Positions 18,483 to 26,457 of a stretch of 64,000 nt of DNA are shown here, in pieces. The stretch is taken from assembly GCA_004193285.1 (NCBI GenBank), contig SECP01000045.1:1-64000 (forward strand), written 5' to 3'. Positions within the stretch are counted from its first letter, which is position 1; the number at the start of each line of letters is the position of its first letter. The notes beneath the pieces were generated by a model. That model saw only the letters and a program-made list of their open reading frames with translations, was not told the DNA's origin and made no database searches. Both the position numbers and the translations under genes were made by a program. Origin of the DNA: Myxococcales bacterium. Lineage in GTDB: Bacteria; Myxococcota_A; Polyangia; Polyangiales; Polyangiaceae.

Positions 18483-18938
18483 CTAACGACCGATGCTGCC
18501 GGCAGAATACTCCTTCATCAATCCTTCGTAGGACTCGAGGGGCGCAAACTCCTCGAACGAATGCAGCGCGCACGTCCTGGCCCAAGGGAGCTTGGTCTTG
18601 GTGTACGTCTCCATGAACGGAGCGAACCAGGCGTGGTCGTCGAACATGGTCGGGCGAACGTTCACGATGTGAGGCAGCGCTGTAGGGCGGGTAAACACCC
18701 AAGTCATGCAGTGCCCACAGAAGAAGTGTTGCGCATCGTTACCGTGAGCGCCGCCTACGACCGGCTCGCCCTGCGTGAGCGTGAACGCGGAAGCGCTACA
18801 GATCGCGGTCAGCGAGAACGCGCTGGAGGACATGCGTTGACAGCCTAGGCAATGGCATGCGGTCGTCATCAGCGGCGCCTCGGTGAGACGAAAGCGGAGC
18901 GCATCACAACGACATCTTCCCTCGAGCGGCAGCTTCAT
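18483..18938 (-). CDS. GFA-family (glutathione-dependent formaldehyde-activating-like) zinc protein
   Basis: GRCRCDALRFRLTEAP..TTACHCLGCQRMSSSAFS...FFCGHCMTWVFT: CxC, CxxC, CxxC zinc ligands. Confidence 0.88.
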   Translation of the reverse strand: MKLPLEGRCRCDALRFRLTEAPLMTTACHCLGCQRMSSSAFSLTAICSASAFTLTQGEPVVGGAHGNDAQHFFCGHCMTWVFTRPTALPHIVNVRPTMFDDHAWFAPFMETYTKTKLPWARTCALHSFEEFAPLESYEGLMKEYSAGSIGR

Positions 18939-19331
18939 GCCCCCAAGAATACCAGCGTTGCACAATCCTTGAAAAGGCTGAGTCCGTGCTCGTCGGAGCC
19001 ACGGCTGGTCTTCCTATGGTTGCTGCAAGTTACGTAGCGGCTCAGTGCACGATGGCTCGCGGCGCAGGCGGCGCAGGCGGCGCCGCTAAGCTGTCACTCC
19101 TCGCAGCTGAGCACTTCGACCCAGTCGGACGTGAAGCTGAGGTCTTTCGTCGGGCGTCGGGTCTGACCGAGGCATTGGCCGGCCTTCCGCGGACTCGTCG
19201 CGACCGGCGCCGACGACGCCGTGGACCGTGCCCGCTTCCCTCTGACGTCGAGACCAAATCGATGGATAGGGGATCGTTCGTCGGGCCGCCCTCGCCAAGC
19301 CGAAACGTGCCTACGGTGCCGCCGGGCGCGG

Positions 19332-19930
19332 TCATGGTGGCATCGCCCTTCGACGCGAGACCGAAGCGCGCCACTGTTTCAGTCCCGGTCGGAAGGTGCT
19401 TCGCGCTGAGGGACAGGTCGCCGCGCTATTGGAAAAGCTACGGTCGCGCTCGGCGGCGCTGCAGTCCTCCGGCTTGGGGCAATGGCGGGAGCCTGGCACT
19501 TCGACGAGGAGATCTCCGGCATGAATTTCGAGGGTGGCACTCACGGCTCCAAGCAACTCGTCACAGGTCGTACATTCATGAATGGAGAGCCGGAGCCGAG
19601 TCGGGTCGCCAGTGGGGACGATTACGGCGTGAGCGAAGAGGTCGGCGATGGCTTCCCTCGCGTCGGACTCCACCCCCGGGTCCAGGAGGTCGTTCCCGGG
19701 CGGGAGGACCTCATAGTCGTGGTTTGGCTTGCACGCGGTGTCGAACGAGCCCAACACCGCTTCGACCACCGTCTCGAAAAAGCGTGCTTCGTCTAGCGGG
19801 AGCAGGCTCTCGTGAAGTGGGCGCATCCAACCGACGATCGATTAGCCGAGCGTCCGCACGAAGAGGTCCTTGTCCAGAGGGCGGAACGCGTCCAGCACCG
19901 GCGTCGGTGAACCGCGCCAGGACCGCTCCG
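19332..19930 (-). pseudogene. Degraded ORF of unknown family
   Basis: Minus reading PVLDAFRPLDKDLFVRTLG*SIVGWMRPLHESLLPLDEARFFETVVEAVLGSFDTACKPNHDYEVLPPGNDLLDPG... contains an in-frame TAA; downstream text ETVARFGLASKGDATMTAPGGTVGTFRLGEGGPTNDPLSID lies in another frame (19042..19374). Confidence 0.35.
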
Positions 19931-20049
19931 CCCGCATGATCGCGTCGGCGCAAGCTCACCCACGCCGCTGGCACTGCTTGGCACAACAGCGAACTGCGCG
20001 CCCTGAGTTCGCCAGCGAGCTCGCCGCTTCCTCGGCTATTCAGGCTGGC

Positions 20050-21087
20050 ATGAGCCGTGCAGCCATCCCCGGCATGGTCCGCAATCGTCGCGTGGGAGCA
20101 CTGGTTGGGCTCGTGGGATTTCTAGCGAGCTTCACGGGTTGCTCGGGACAGACCTTGAATGACGGCTGCAGTTATGCCGGAAAGTCGTACGACGTGGGCG
20201 ACTCCTTCCCGGATAAAGATCGGTGCAACCAGTGCGCGTGCGGCGAGTCGGGGGAGGTGAGCTGCACCGCCAAGAGCTGTGAGACGGGCGCGGGCTGTGA
20301 CTACGCGGGCGAGCACTACGATTCCGGAGAGTCGTTCCCGAGCAGCGATGGTTGCAACCAGTGCGCCTGCACGAGCGATGGCGCGGTGGGATGCACCACG
20401 AAGGCCTGCGAAGCGACGTGTGGAGAGCTCGAGCCGGAGCTTCGGAAGGAGCTTGCCGACGTGCAGCGCTGCTCGACAGCTGCAGACTGCGGAAAGCCGA
20501 TCAGTGGCTCCAGCTGCGGTTGTACGCGTGACTTGGTAGCGAGAAACGACGCCGACTTGAGCCGCTACTTCGAGCTGCAACAGACCGTCAGCCAGCTTTG
20601 CGGAGGGGAAGGCGGCTCCACTTGCGATTGCCCGGCAGCCGACGGCTTCGCCTGTGTGAACGAACGCTGCACGTGGGACCACGCCGAGCCTGAGCCTGAT
20701 CCCGTCTGCCAACAGCTCGAAGGCAGTCGCCTCTGTGTGCGCGGCACCCCGACCGCCGAGGGCGAAGTCCTGGCCGTCGGCGACGTCTTGAGCGTCACGG
20801 TGCAGGTCGCCGGTTGCTTCTCGAGCAGCTGCACTCAGGTGCACGCGGCCGAGTGCTCCATCAGTGAGTCCGAAGACTTCGACGTCGCAGCGGCGTTTTG
20901 TGTAGCCGAAACCTCCTCCGCCGGTCAGGGCTGCACCGCAGACTGTGGCAACGTGCACGCGGACTGCAGCTTCGGCCAGGGGCTCAAAGCGGGAGAGCAC
21001 CAGGTGAGGCTCGGGTCCGTCGTCGTCGGCTTTCAAGTGCCCACCACGCTGCCTCACGGTGGGTTGTGCGCCGGGAGCGAGCTTTAG
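20050..21087 (+). CDS. Lipoprotein with two VWC-like Cys-rich repeats and further Cys-rich domains
   Basis: MSRAAIPGMVRNRRVGALVGLVGFLASFTGCSG; tandem CSYAGKSYDVGDSFPDKDRCNQCACGESGEVSCTAKSC / CDYAGEHYDSGESFPSSDGCNQCACTSDGAVGCTTKAC. Confidence 0.75.
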   Translation: MSRAAIPGMVRNRRVGALVGLVGFLASFTGCSGQTLNDGCSYAGKSYDVGDSFPDKDRCNQCACGESGEVSCTAKSCETGAGCDYAGEHYDSGESFPSSDGCNQCACTSDGAVGCTTKACEATCGELEPELRKELADVQRCSTAADCGKPISGSSCGCTRDLVARNDADLSRYFELQQTVSQLCGGEGGSTCDCPAADGFACVNERCTWDHAEPEPDPVCQQLEGSRLCVRGTPTAEGEVLAVGDVLSVTVQVAGCFSSSCTQVHAAECSISESEDFDVAAAFCVAETSSAGQGCTADCGNVHADCSFGQGLKAGEHQVRLGSVVVGFQVPTTLPHGGLCAGSEL

Positions 21088-21094
21088 GATTGGT

Positions 21095-22534
21095 TCACGG
21101 TAGCGTCGGAGTGCTCAGCGAAAAGGTCAGTACTTCACTGGACTCGTAGTCGGGCCAGTCAAGCTTCAACACTGGATGCTCCGGGAGGGGTACAGAACCA
21201 TCCACCGTGCCCGACGGGTCGCAAAGCGAAGCGCACGTGTCCAGCGTACTGCAGTCATCACATACCTGCAGCTCGAGCCCCTCGGCGCAGTCAGCAGCGA
21301 CCCCCAGCATTTGGCCTTGTGTCGCCAAGAATTTCCGGCGAGCCGCCAGCGACGTGTCCTTCAATCGCAGGACTACCGAACGTTCTGCTGCGAACGAAGC
21401 CAACGTGGCTGTTTCGAAAGAAACGCTACCGCCAATCGGTCCCTCGATCTCTTTCAAGTCTTCGCAGCGTGACCCTGGGCCCACGACGTCTGCAAGTCGG
21501 TAGAGCGCGCTGGGTACCGTAGTCGGCAGCTCATCTTGTAGCGGGCTGCCGTACAGACCTAGCGTGTAACGTCCAGCCTCGAGCGCGGCGATGGTCGGCA
21601 TTGACAAGGGGGCTTTCGGGCTGGGCGAGAAGCCATCTGCGTCACAAGCAAGGAGCTGGGCGGTGAAGCCAACGAACAGGCTCGGCTCAGTCACTTCGAA
21701 TGCCGTAAAGCTTGGCTGAGCACAGCTCGCTTGCAGCTGATAGCCCGATTGAGTCGTGTCCCACTCCTTACCTGCACACTCCCAGATACGGATGCAGCCA
21801 ACTTCCGACCGAGATGCGACTTGAGCCTCTTGATACAGGTCATTGGAGAAACTCCCGTACACCTGTCGAAAGGCTTCATCCACCTGCTCGAAGCTTGCGC
21901 CGAACCGCAACGCCGCGTGGAGTTCCAAGAACGCGTCCGGACCCCTCACGCGCAGCAGATGGGCCACGAGGATGCTGGCCGCAGCTTGAAGCGCCAAAAC
22001 TTCCTCATTCGTGTCATTCCAGGCGACAAGCTCGGCGAGAGTTGCGGACGACCGGGTGCGGCTTTCGAGTCCACAACTAAGCGCTTCTGCTAGCCCCTCA
22101 TCGAGAAATCGCGCCGAGCGGCCCCGCGGTGCGGTGTAGGCATGCACCAGCTCGTGCTCTTGCATGACCTCATGCGCGAACAACTGACCTTCCCTCTGGC
22201 ACTGAGTGATGAGCGTGTCGCGATGAAAGCAGGGGCCATGCTCCGCCAAATCCGCGGGGTCGCGAAACTTGTAATAATCGACGACCTGTTCGTTCTCGAG
22301 TCCTGTCAAGTAACCTAGCAATGCGGAGCGGTGTTGCTCTAGCGTATCCACGATTGCGGGACAGGCGTTCGGATCGTCCTCACGCACTCGGTAAACGAAA
22401 TGCGCCGAGGCTCCCAGCTCGTGTGCGGGCCAATTCGGCGGCTCCTCGCTGCATGCCACGACCGCGACCATGCTCAACGCGAGGCGCGCCGCGTTGAGCA
22501 GGCGGACGCACCCCCCAGCCGGCACGAGCTTCAT
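21095..22534 (-). CDS. Lipoprotein with MA-clan metallopeptidase-like motif (HELVH-x14-E), paralog A
   Basis: MKLVPAGGCVRLLNAARLALSMVAVVACSEE; MQEHELVHAYTAPRGRSARFLDEGLAEALSCG; ATG overlaps the upstream gene's TGA (ATGA). Confidence 0.75.
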   Translation of the reverse strand: MKLVPAGGCVRLLNAARLALSMVAVVACSEEPPNWPAHELGASAHFVYRVREDDPNACPAIVDTLEQHRSALLGYLTGLENEQVVDYYKFRDPADLAEHGPCFHRDTLITQCQREGQLFAHEVMQEHELVHAYTAPRGRSARFLDEGLAEALSCGLESRTRSSATLAELVAWNDTNEEVLALQAAASILVAHLLRVRGPDAFLELHAALRFGASFEQVDEAFRQVYGSFSNDLYQEAQVASRSEVGCIRIWECAGKEWDTTQSGYQLQASCAQPSFTAFEVTEPSLFVGFTAQLLACDADGFSPSPKAPLSMPTIAALEAGRYTLGLYGSPLQDELPTTVPSALYRLADVVGPGSRCEDLKEIEGPIGGSVSFETATLASFAAERSVVLRLKDTSLAARRKFLATQGQMLGVAADCAEGLELQVCDDCSTLDTCASLCDPSGTVDGSVPLPEHPVLKLDWPDYESSEVLTFSLSTPTLP

Positions 22535-23925
22535 GGGCTCACCTCTTCGACCGCAAGACGTAACCATTGATCTGTTGCAAGGGCTCGCGTCGCATCCACT
22601 TCGAAGACGAGCTCAGCGCTGGGCTCTACGCGCGCGCCGGACGGCACGTTCGTGCAACCGACGGCGTCGGTGGAGCAACCGCGACAGGCTCTCAGCCGCA
22701 CTGCGCTTGGATACGTCGCTTGAATGGAGCCGGTGACCGAATCCAGGTCGGCGAGCTTGACCCAAAGGGCCGCGGCTCCGTCCGCGTGGATCGTGACCCC
22801 ACTCGAGAGACCGGCAGCGAGGACCTTCAGCTCGGCAGGCGTGCCGCATGCTGTCGCGTCATCCGCGTGCACTTCGTCCAAGCGAACGGACCAGCCGGGC
22901 TGTGCCGAGCCAACGAAATAGCGACCTGCTGAGAGCGTGTAAAAATTGGCCACGCTGTCGACCGGCTGGGGCGTGCTCGGCATTTGGCGTCCTTGATCGC
23001 AGCTCAAGAGCTGCGCCGATGCCCCCGGCAGTATCTGAAACAGATACGCTGAGCTCGTCGCAACCTCGAAGGTGCGAAAAGCGTCCGCGTGGCTGCAGTT
23101 CGTCTCGAGCGCCTGCCAGTCGCCCGGTTCGAGCGGTGGTCCCAAGCACTCCCACCAGCGGAGGCAGCCGAGCTCTGGGGCAGACATGGCCGCCGCTTGC
23201 CAGACGTCCTCCAGCTCCAGCCCGTACGTCCGCTGGAATTGCCGAGCTAGCTCTTGCGCCGTGGCGTCTCGAGAAACGGCTCGATACAGCTCCACGAAGC
23301 GTTCGGCCCCGTATCCATTGACCAGAAACCCGACAAAGTGGCCAGCTAGCGCGTAACTCGAGTGCTCCAACGCATCGTACGGGATGGCCAAAGCCGTATC
23401 GAGCGAGACCCAGGGATTGGGGGCGCCCACCGCGGGCACGCCACACGATAGTGCTTCCGCGATGCCCTCTTCCAGCAGGCGGAGGGACGGGGGAAGAGAC
23501 GAAAAGTACACGTGCGTCAGCTCGTGCCGATCGAGCGCCGCGGGCGACCAGGCGGACCGCCCATTGGAGCAAGCCGCAGCTCGCTTCGGGCAAACGCCAG
23601 ATGCGTCCAAATCGGCGGAGTCGCGGTATTTGTAGTAGTCGATTGCGGAGCCCGCTTCGGGGCCCAGCCCGAATGGCGTGCCGACGTGGAGGGCGTGCTG
23701 CAGCACGGTGTCGGTAACGGCGCTGCAAACCTCATCGCCGGCCCGTGCGTGATACCGCACCTGCGTTGCGACCCACAGGCGGTCGTCGGGCACGTCTGCG
23801 GTACTTCCACACGCTGAGCTGGCCATCGCCAACGCAAAAATGCGAGGCGTCCCCCCGCGCGCTGTCGCGGCTGCGACTTCGCCCGGGAGGATGCACCTGC
23901 TCGACTTAGTTCGCCGGTTCAGCAA
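22531..23925 (-). CDS. Lipoprotein with MA-clan metallopeptidase-like motif (HELTH-x14-E), paralog B; start uncertain
   Basis: DRHELTHVYFSSLPPSLRLLEEGIAEALSCG; shares DYYKxRDxADL, HELxHxY, EGxAEALSCG, GCxRxWECxG with paralog A. Possible TTG start 23925 overlapping the upstream RTX stop, or ATG 23826. Confidence 0.7.
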   Translation of the reverse strand: MLNRRTKSSRCILPGEVAAATARGGTPRIFALAMASSACGSTADVPDDRLWVATQVRYHARAGDEVCSAVTDTVLQHALHVGTPFGLGPEAGSAIDYYKYRDSADLDASGVCPKRAAACSNGRSAWSPAALDRHELTHVYFSSLPPSLRLLEEGIAEALSCGVPAVGAPNPWVSLDTALAIPYDALEHSSYALAGHFVGFLVNGYGAERFVELYRAVSRDATAQELARQFQRTYGLELEDVWQAAAMSAPELGCLRWWECLGPPLEPGDWQALETNCSHADAFRTFEVATSSAYLFQILPGASAQLLSCDQGRQMPSTPQPVDSVANFYTLSAGRYFVGSAQPGWSVRLDEVHADDATACGTPAELKVLAAGLSSGVTIHADGAAALWVKLADLDSVTGSIQATYPSAVRLRACRGCSTDAVGCTNVPSGARVEPSAELVFEVDATRALATDQWLRLAVEEVSP

Positions 23926-25754
23926 CCGCCGAAACAAGAGGCGAGCTTTCGCGCCGCACTGACCGCGGCCGGAGTACGCCCGCTCTCGCAGAGCGCGGAG
24001 CACTCGTGCGGCAAGCTGCAATTCGCCGCCTGCTGCACGCACTGGACGATCTGAGCGCACCCGCTGATGCTATCGCACTCCGTAACGGAAGACGAACAAT
24101 CTCCGCATTTGCTTGGGCGGCAGTCGCAGACCTCGTAGCTCGGACTCCCCGGAAAGGAAGGCGGTCCCGGATTGTCGAGCGTGTCGACGGGAGTGCAAGA
24201 TAGCATCGTGTCGTAACCGGCGCCCCCCGTGCACTGGTCGTTGTTGTCGCCGCCGTCGAGCACGTCGTCGCCGTTCTCGCCATACAGCGCGTCGTCACCG
24301 AAACCGCCATCGACGATGTCGCTACCGTCGCCGCCATAGAGTTGGTCCTGCCCTTGGCCGCCCAGCAGCGTGTCCAGGCCGCCTTCTCCGCGGAGCTGGT
24401 CGTTGCCATCCTCCCCGGAAAGTAAATCGTCTCCAGCGCCGCCGAACAGCTGATCTTGGCCGGAGCCGGCCCAGACGAGGTCGTTGCCGCCGCCGGCTCG
24501 CAAGACGTCGTCTCCCGGGCCACCGCTGATGACGTCGTTCCCGCCGCCGCCGTCGATCTGATCTTGGCCGCCAAGGCCTAGGATGCAATCTGCGCCAGGC
24601 GTCCCGACCAGATTATTGTTGTTGGCGTTGCCAAGGATGATGTTCGAGCCAGTCGGGCAACAGGACGGGTCGTCCTTCAAAGCGGCGGTGACGGTTTGAG
24701 TAGCCGTCACGGTGTTGCCGGCGCCGTCCTTCGCGGTCCAAGTCACGACCCTGGAGCCGGCAGCGAACTTGGTCGGGGCGTCGTTCGTGATCGAGACGGC
24801 GCCACAGCCGTCAATCGCCACCGGTGTGCCGAGAGCCACGGAACCGCAGCTAGCGGTTTGAATTGCCGGCGGCACGAAGGTGAATACCGGTGGCGTAACG
24901 TCGCCCCCGACGTCTACTTCGACAGACTTGCGATCCAGCCCGCCGAATGGGTCGACCACGGCTAGCTCGAGGTCGTGGAGCCCGGGGGCGAGCAGGATCG
25001 TCGCCGTCGCTCCCTGAGCCAGCAGCACCCCATTCTCGGACCATTGTGCCAGGAGGTCTTGCTCCTCCGGGTCACTGCTGCCGGAAGCGTTCACCGTTAC
25101 CGATGCCTGCGCTGCGCAACTCTGGCTCGATGCCGTCGCGACCGGCACCGCCAGCGGGGGTAGGTTTTGCACCGTGCCGTTGCCGTTGACGAAGAAGTCG
25201 ATGGTGACGCCTTCAATCGTAGCGCCGAAGGTCGCGATGAAGGTTGCGGTGTGGTCGCCTTCGTCCAGATTCAGACGCACCCCCGACGGACTCGGCTGCT
25301 TGCCGGAGCGACGCCCGTTGACGTCCAGCAGGCTGAAGTCGAACGCGGTGAACGCGCTGAACCCCGCTGGCAGCCCAATACCTGTGCCGTCGTCGTTCGC
25401 GGCCGTGCTGTCGAGCATGCCGAGTACGACATTGCGAACGGTACCCTGCTCGCCCTCGTCATCGAAGTCGAAGCCTGACGACTTGAGCTCGAAAGAATTG
25501 ACGACGTAGGCGCACGACGTCGTGAAGGTCGGGACACAGTCTCGAACCTCCTTCGACAAGGTCGCGCTGCCGCCGCTGATGCTGGCGCCAAACGGGGCCC
25601 CGTTGACGGTCGCGATCACGATCGCGTCGTCGTTGAACTTGAGCACGATATCGTCACGCTTGACTTGAGCGCCGGCGGGGGCCGCCCACAGCAAAGGGCA
25701 AGCAAGTGCCAGTGCCGATACACCCGCGCCGATGTTGGTCTTTAGTTTCTTCAT
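23919..25754 (-). CDS. Sec-signal RTX (hemolysin-type Ca-binding repeat) protein with Cys-rich C-terminal module, paralog 2
   Basis: MKKLKTNIGAGVSALALACPLLWAAPAGAQ signal; HYR-like CGAVSITNDAPTKFAAGSRVVTWTAKDGAGNTVTATQTV; about 12 GGxGNDxLxGGxGDD nonapeptides; C-term CAQIVQCVQQAANCSLPHECSALCESGRTPAAVSAARKLASCFGGC. Confidence 0.88.
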   Translation of the reverse strand: MKKLKTNIGAGVSALALACPLLWAAPAGAQVKRDDIVLKFNDDAIVIATVNGAPFGASISGGSATLSKEVRDCVPTFTTSCAYVVNSFELKSSGFDFDDEGEQGTVRNVVLGMLDSTAANDDGTGIGLPAGFSAFTAFDFSLLDVNGRRSGKQPSPSGVRLNLDEGDHTATFIATFGATIEGVTIDFFVNGNGTVQNLPPLAVPVATASSQSCAAQASVTVNASGSSDPEEQDLLAQWSENGVLLAQGATATILLAPGLHDLELAVVDPFGGLDRKSVEVDVGGDVTPPVFTFVPPAIQTASCGSVALGTPVAIDGCGAVSITNDAPTKFAAGSRVVTWTAKDGAGNTVTATQTVTAALKDDPSCCPTGSNIILGNANNNNLVGTPGADCILGLGGQDQIDGGGGNDVISGGPGDDVLRAGGGNDLVWAGSGQDQLFGGAGDDLLSGEDGNDQLRGEGGLDTLLGGQGQDQLYGGDGSDIVDGGFGDDALYGENGDDVLDGGDNNDQCTGGAGYDTMLSCTPVDTLDNPGPPSFPGSPSYEVCDCRPSKCGDCSSSVTECDSISGCAQIVQCVQQAANCSLPHECSALCESGRTPAAVSAARKLASCFGGC

Positions 25755-25765
25755 GATGGCTTGCC

Positions 25766-26389
25766 TCAATTGCAATTCTCTACGCCGCCGAGAGTGGCGG
25801 GGACGCCGAAAGTGAGCGGTTGCGTGAAACTGCCGCCGGGGCTGTTCGCGGAGTTCAGTACGTAAAACTGCGAGGGCAAGCCCGGCACGGAGATGCCGCC
25901 GGACGCGCATTCGCAAGGATCTAGAGCGGGGATGGTGACTGGCTGACTCATGAAAGTCATGTCGGAGTCGCTGAGAAGCCAGATGTCCTGGAGCTCCATA
26001 GACCTCGATACGCCGAAGTTGCAAAAATTCGTGAAGAAACCAAACGCCTCGCACTCCCGCGGCTGTGCGATTGCGAAACTTTGGGTAGCGTCCACCATCG
26101 TTGGCCCCCCTGTTACCGTGTTGAGCGGATTGCCAATGTGATTGCCCGCCGAGCGAATGTTGCATTGATCGTTGCCCAGCTGAAGCGCATGAAACTTCTT
26201 GCCGTCCTCCTGCACGGGCTTGTCCGGTGTAGTCGCGGCGTTGTTCTGAATACACGTCGCGTCGCTTGCGCTGCATGCCTGCGAGTTGTCGTCCCACCAG
26301 CCGCCGTTGCAGCCGGTGCTAAGCAACAGCATGCCTGCTGCGCCCAGTCGCGTAGAAGCTCGAACGAAAATACCCCATTTTAACATCAC
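25766..26389 (-). CDS. Putative lipoprotein, partner of RTX paralog 2
   Basis: MMLKWGIFVRASTRLGAAGMLLLSTGCNGGWWDDNSQ lipobox; ends 11 nt before the RTX start. Confidence 0.75.
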   Translation of the reverse strand: MMLKWGIFVRASTRLGAAGMLLLSTGCNGGWWDDNSQACSASDATCIQNNAATTPDKPVQEDGKKFHALQLGNDQCNIRSAGNHIGNPLNTVTGGPTMVDATQSFAIAQPRECEAFGFFTNFCNFGVSRSMELQDIWLLSDSDMTFMSQPVTIPALDPCECASGGISVPGLPSQFYVLNSANSPGGSFTQPLTFGVPATLGGVENCN

Positions 26390-26457
26390 TACCTCCGTAT
26401 CTGGTTACACTGTCGTGAGCCCGCTCGCGCGAGCTCACGACGATTCGTGCCTGGCGG

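Noticed and set aside
20122-21057. 311-aa minus-strand ORF
   Set aside because: Antisense to the Cys-rich VWC-like lipoprotein; no signal peptide or motif.
25755-26297. N-terminal extension of the RTX ORF (792 aa version)
   Set aside because: Would overlap the intact lipoprotein gene 25766-26389; a clear signal peptide begins at MKKLKTNIGAG (25754).
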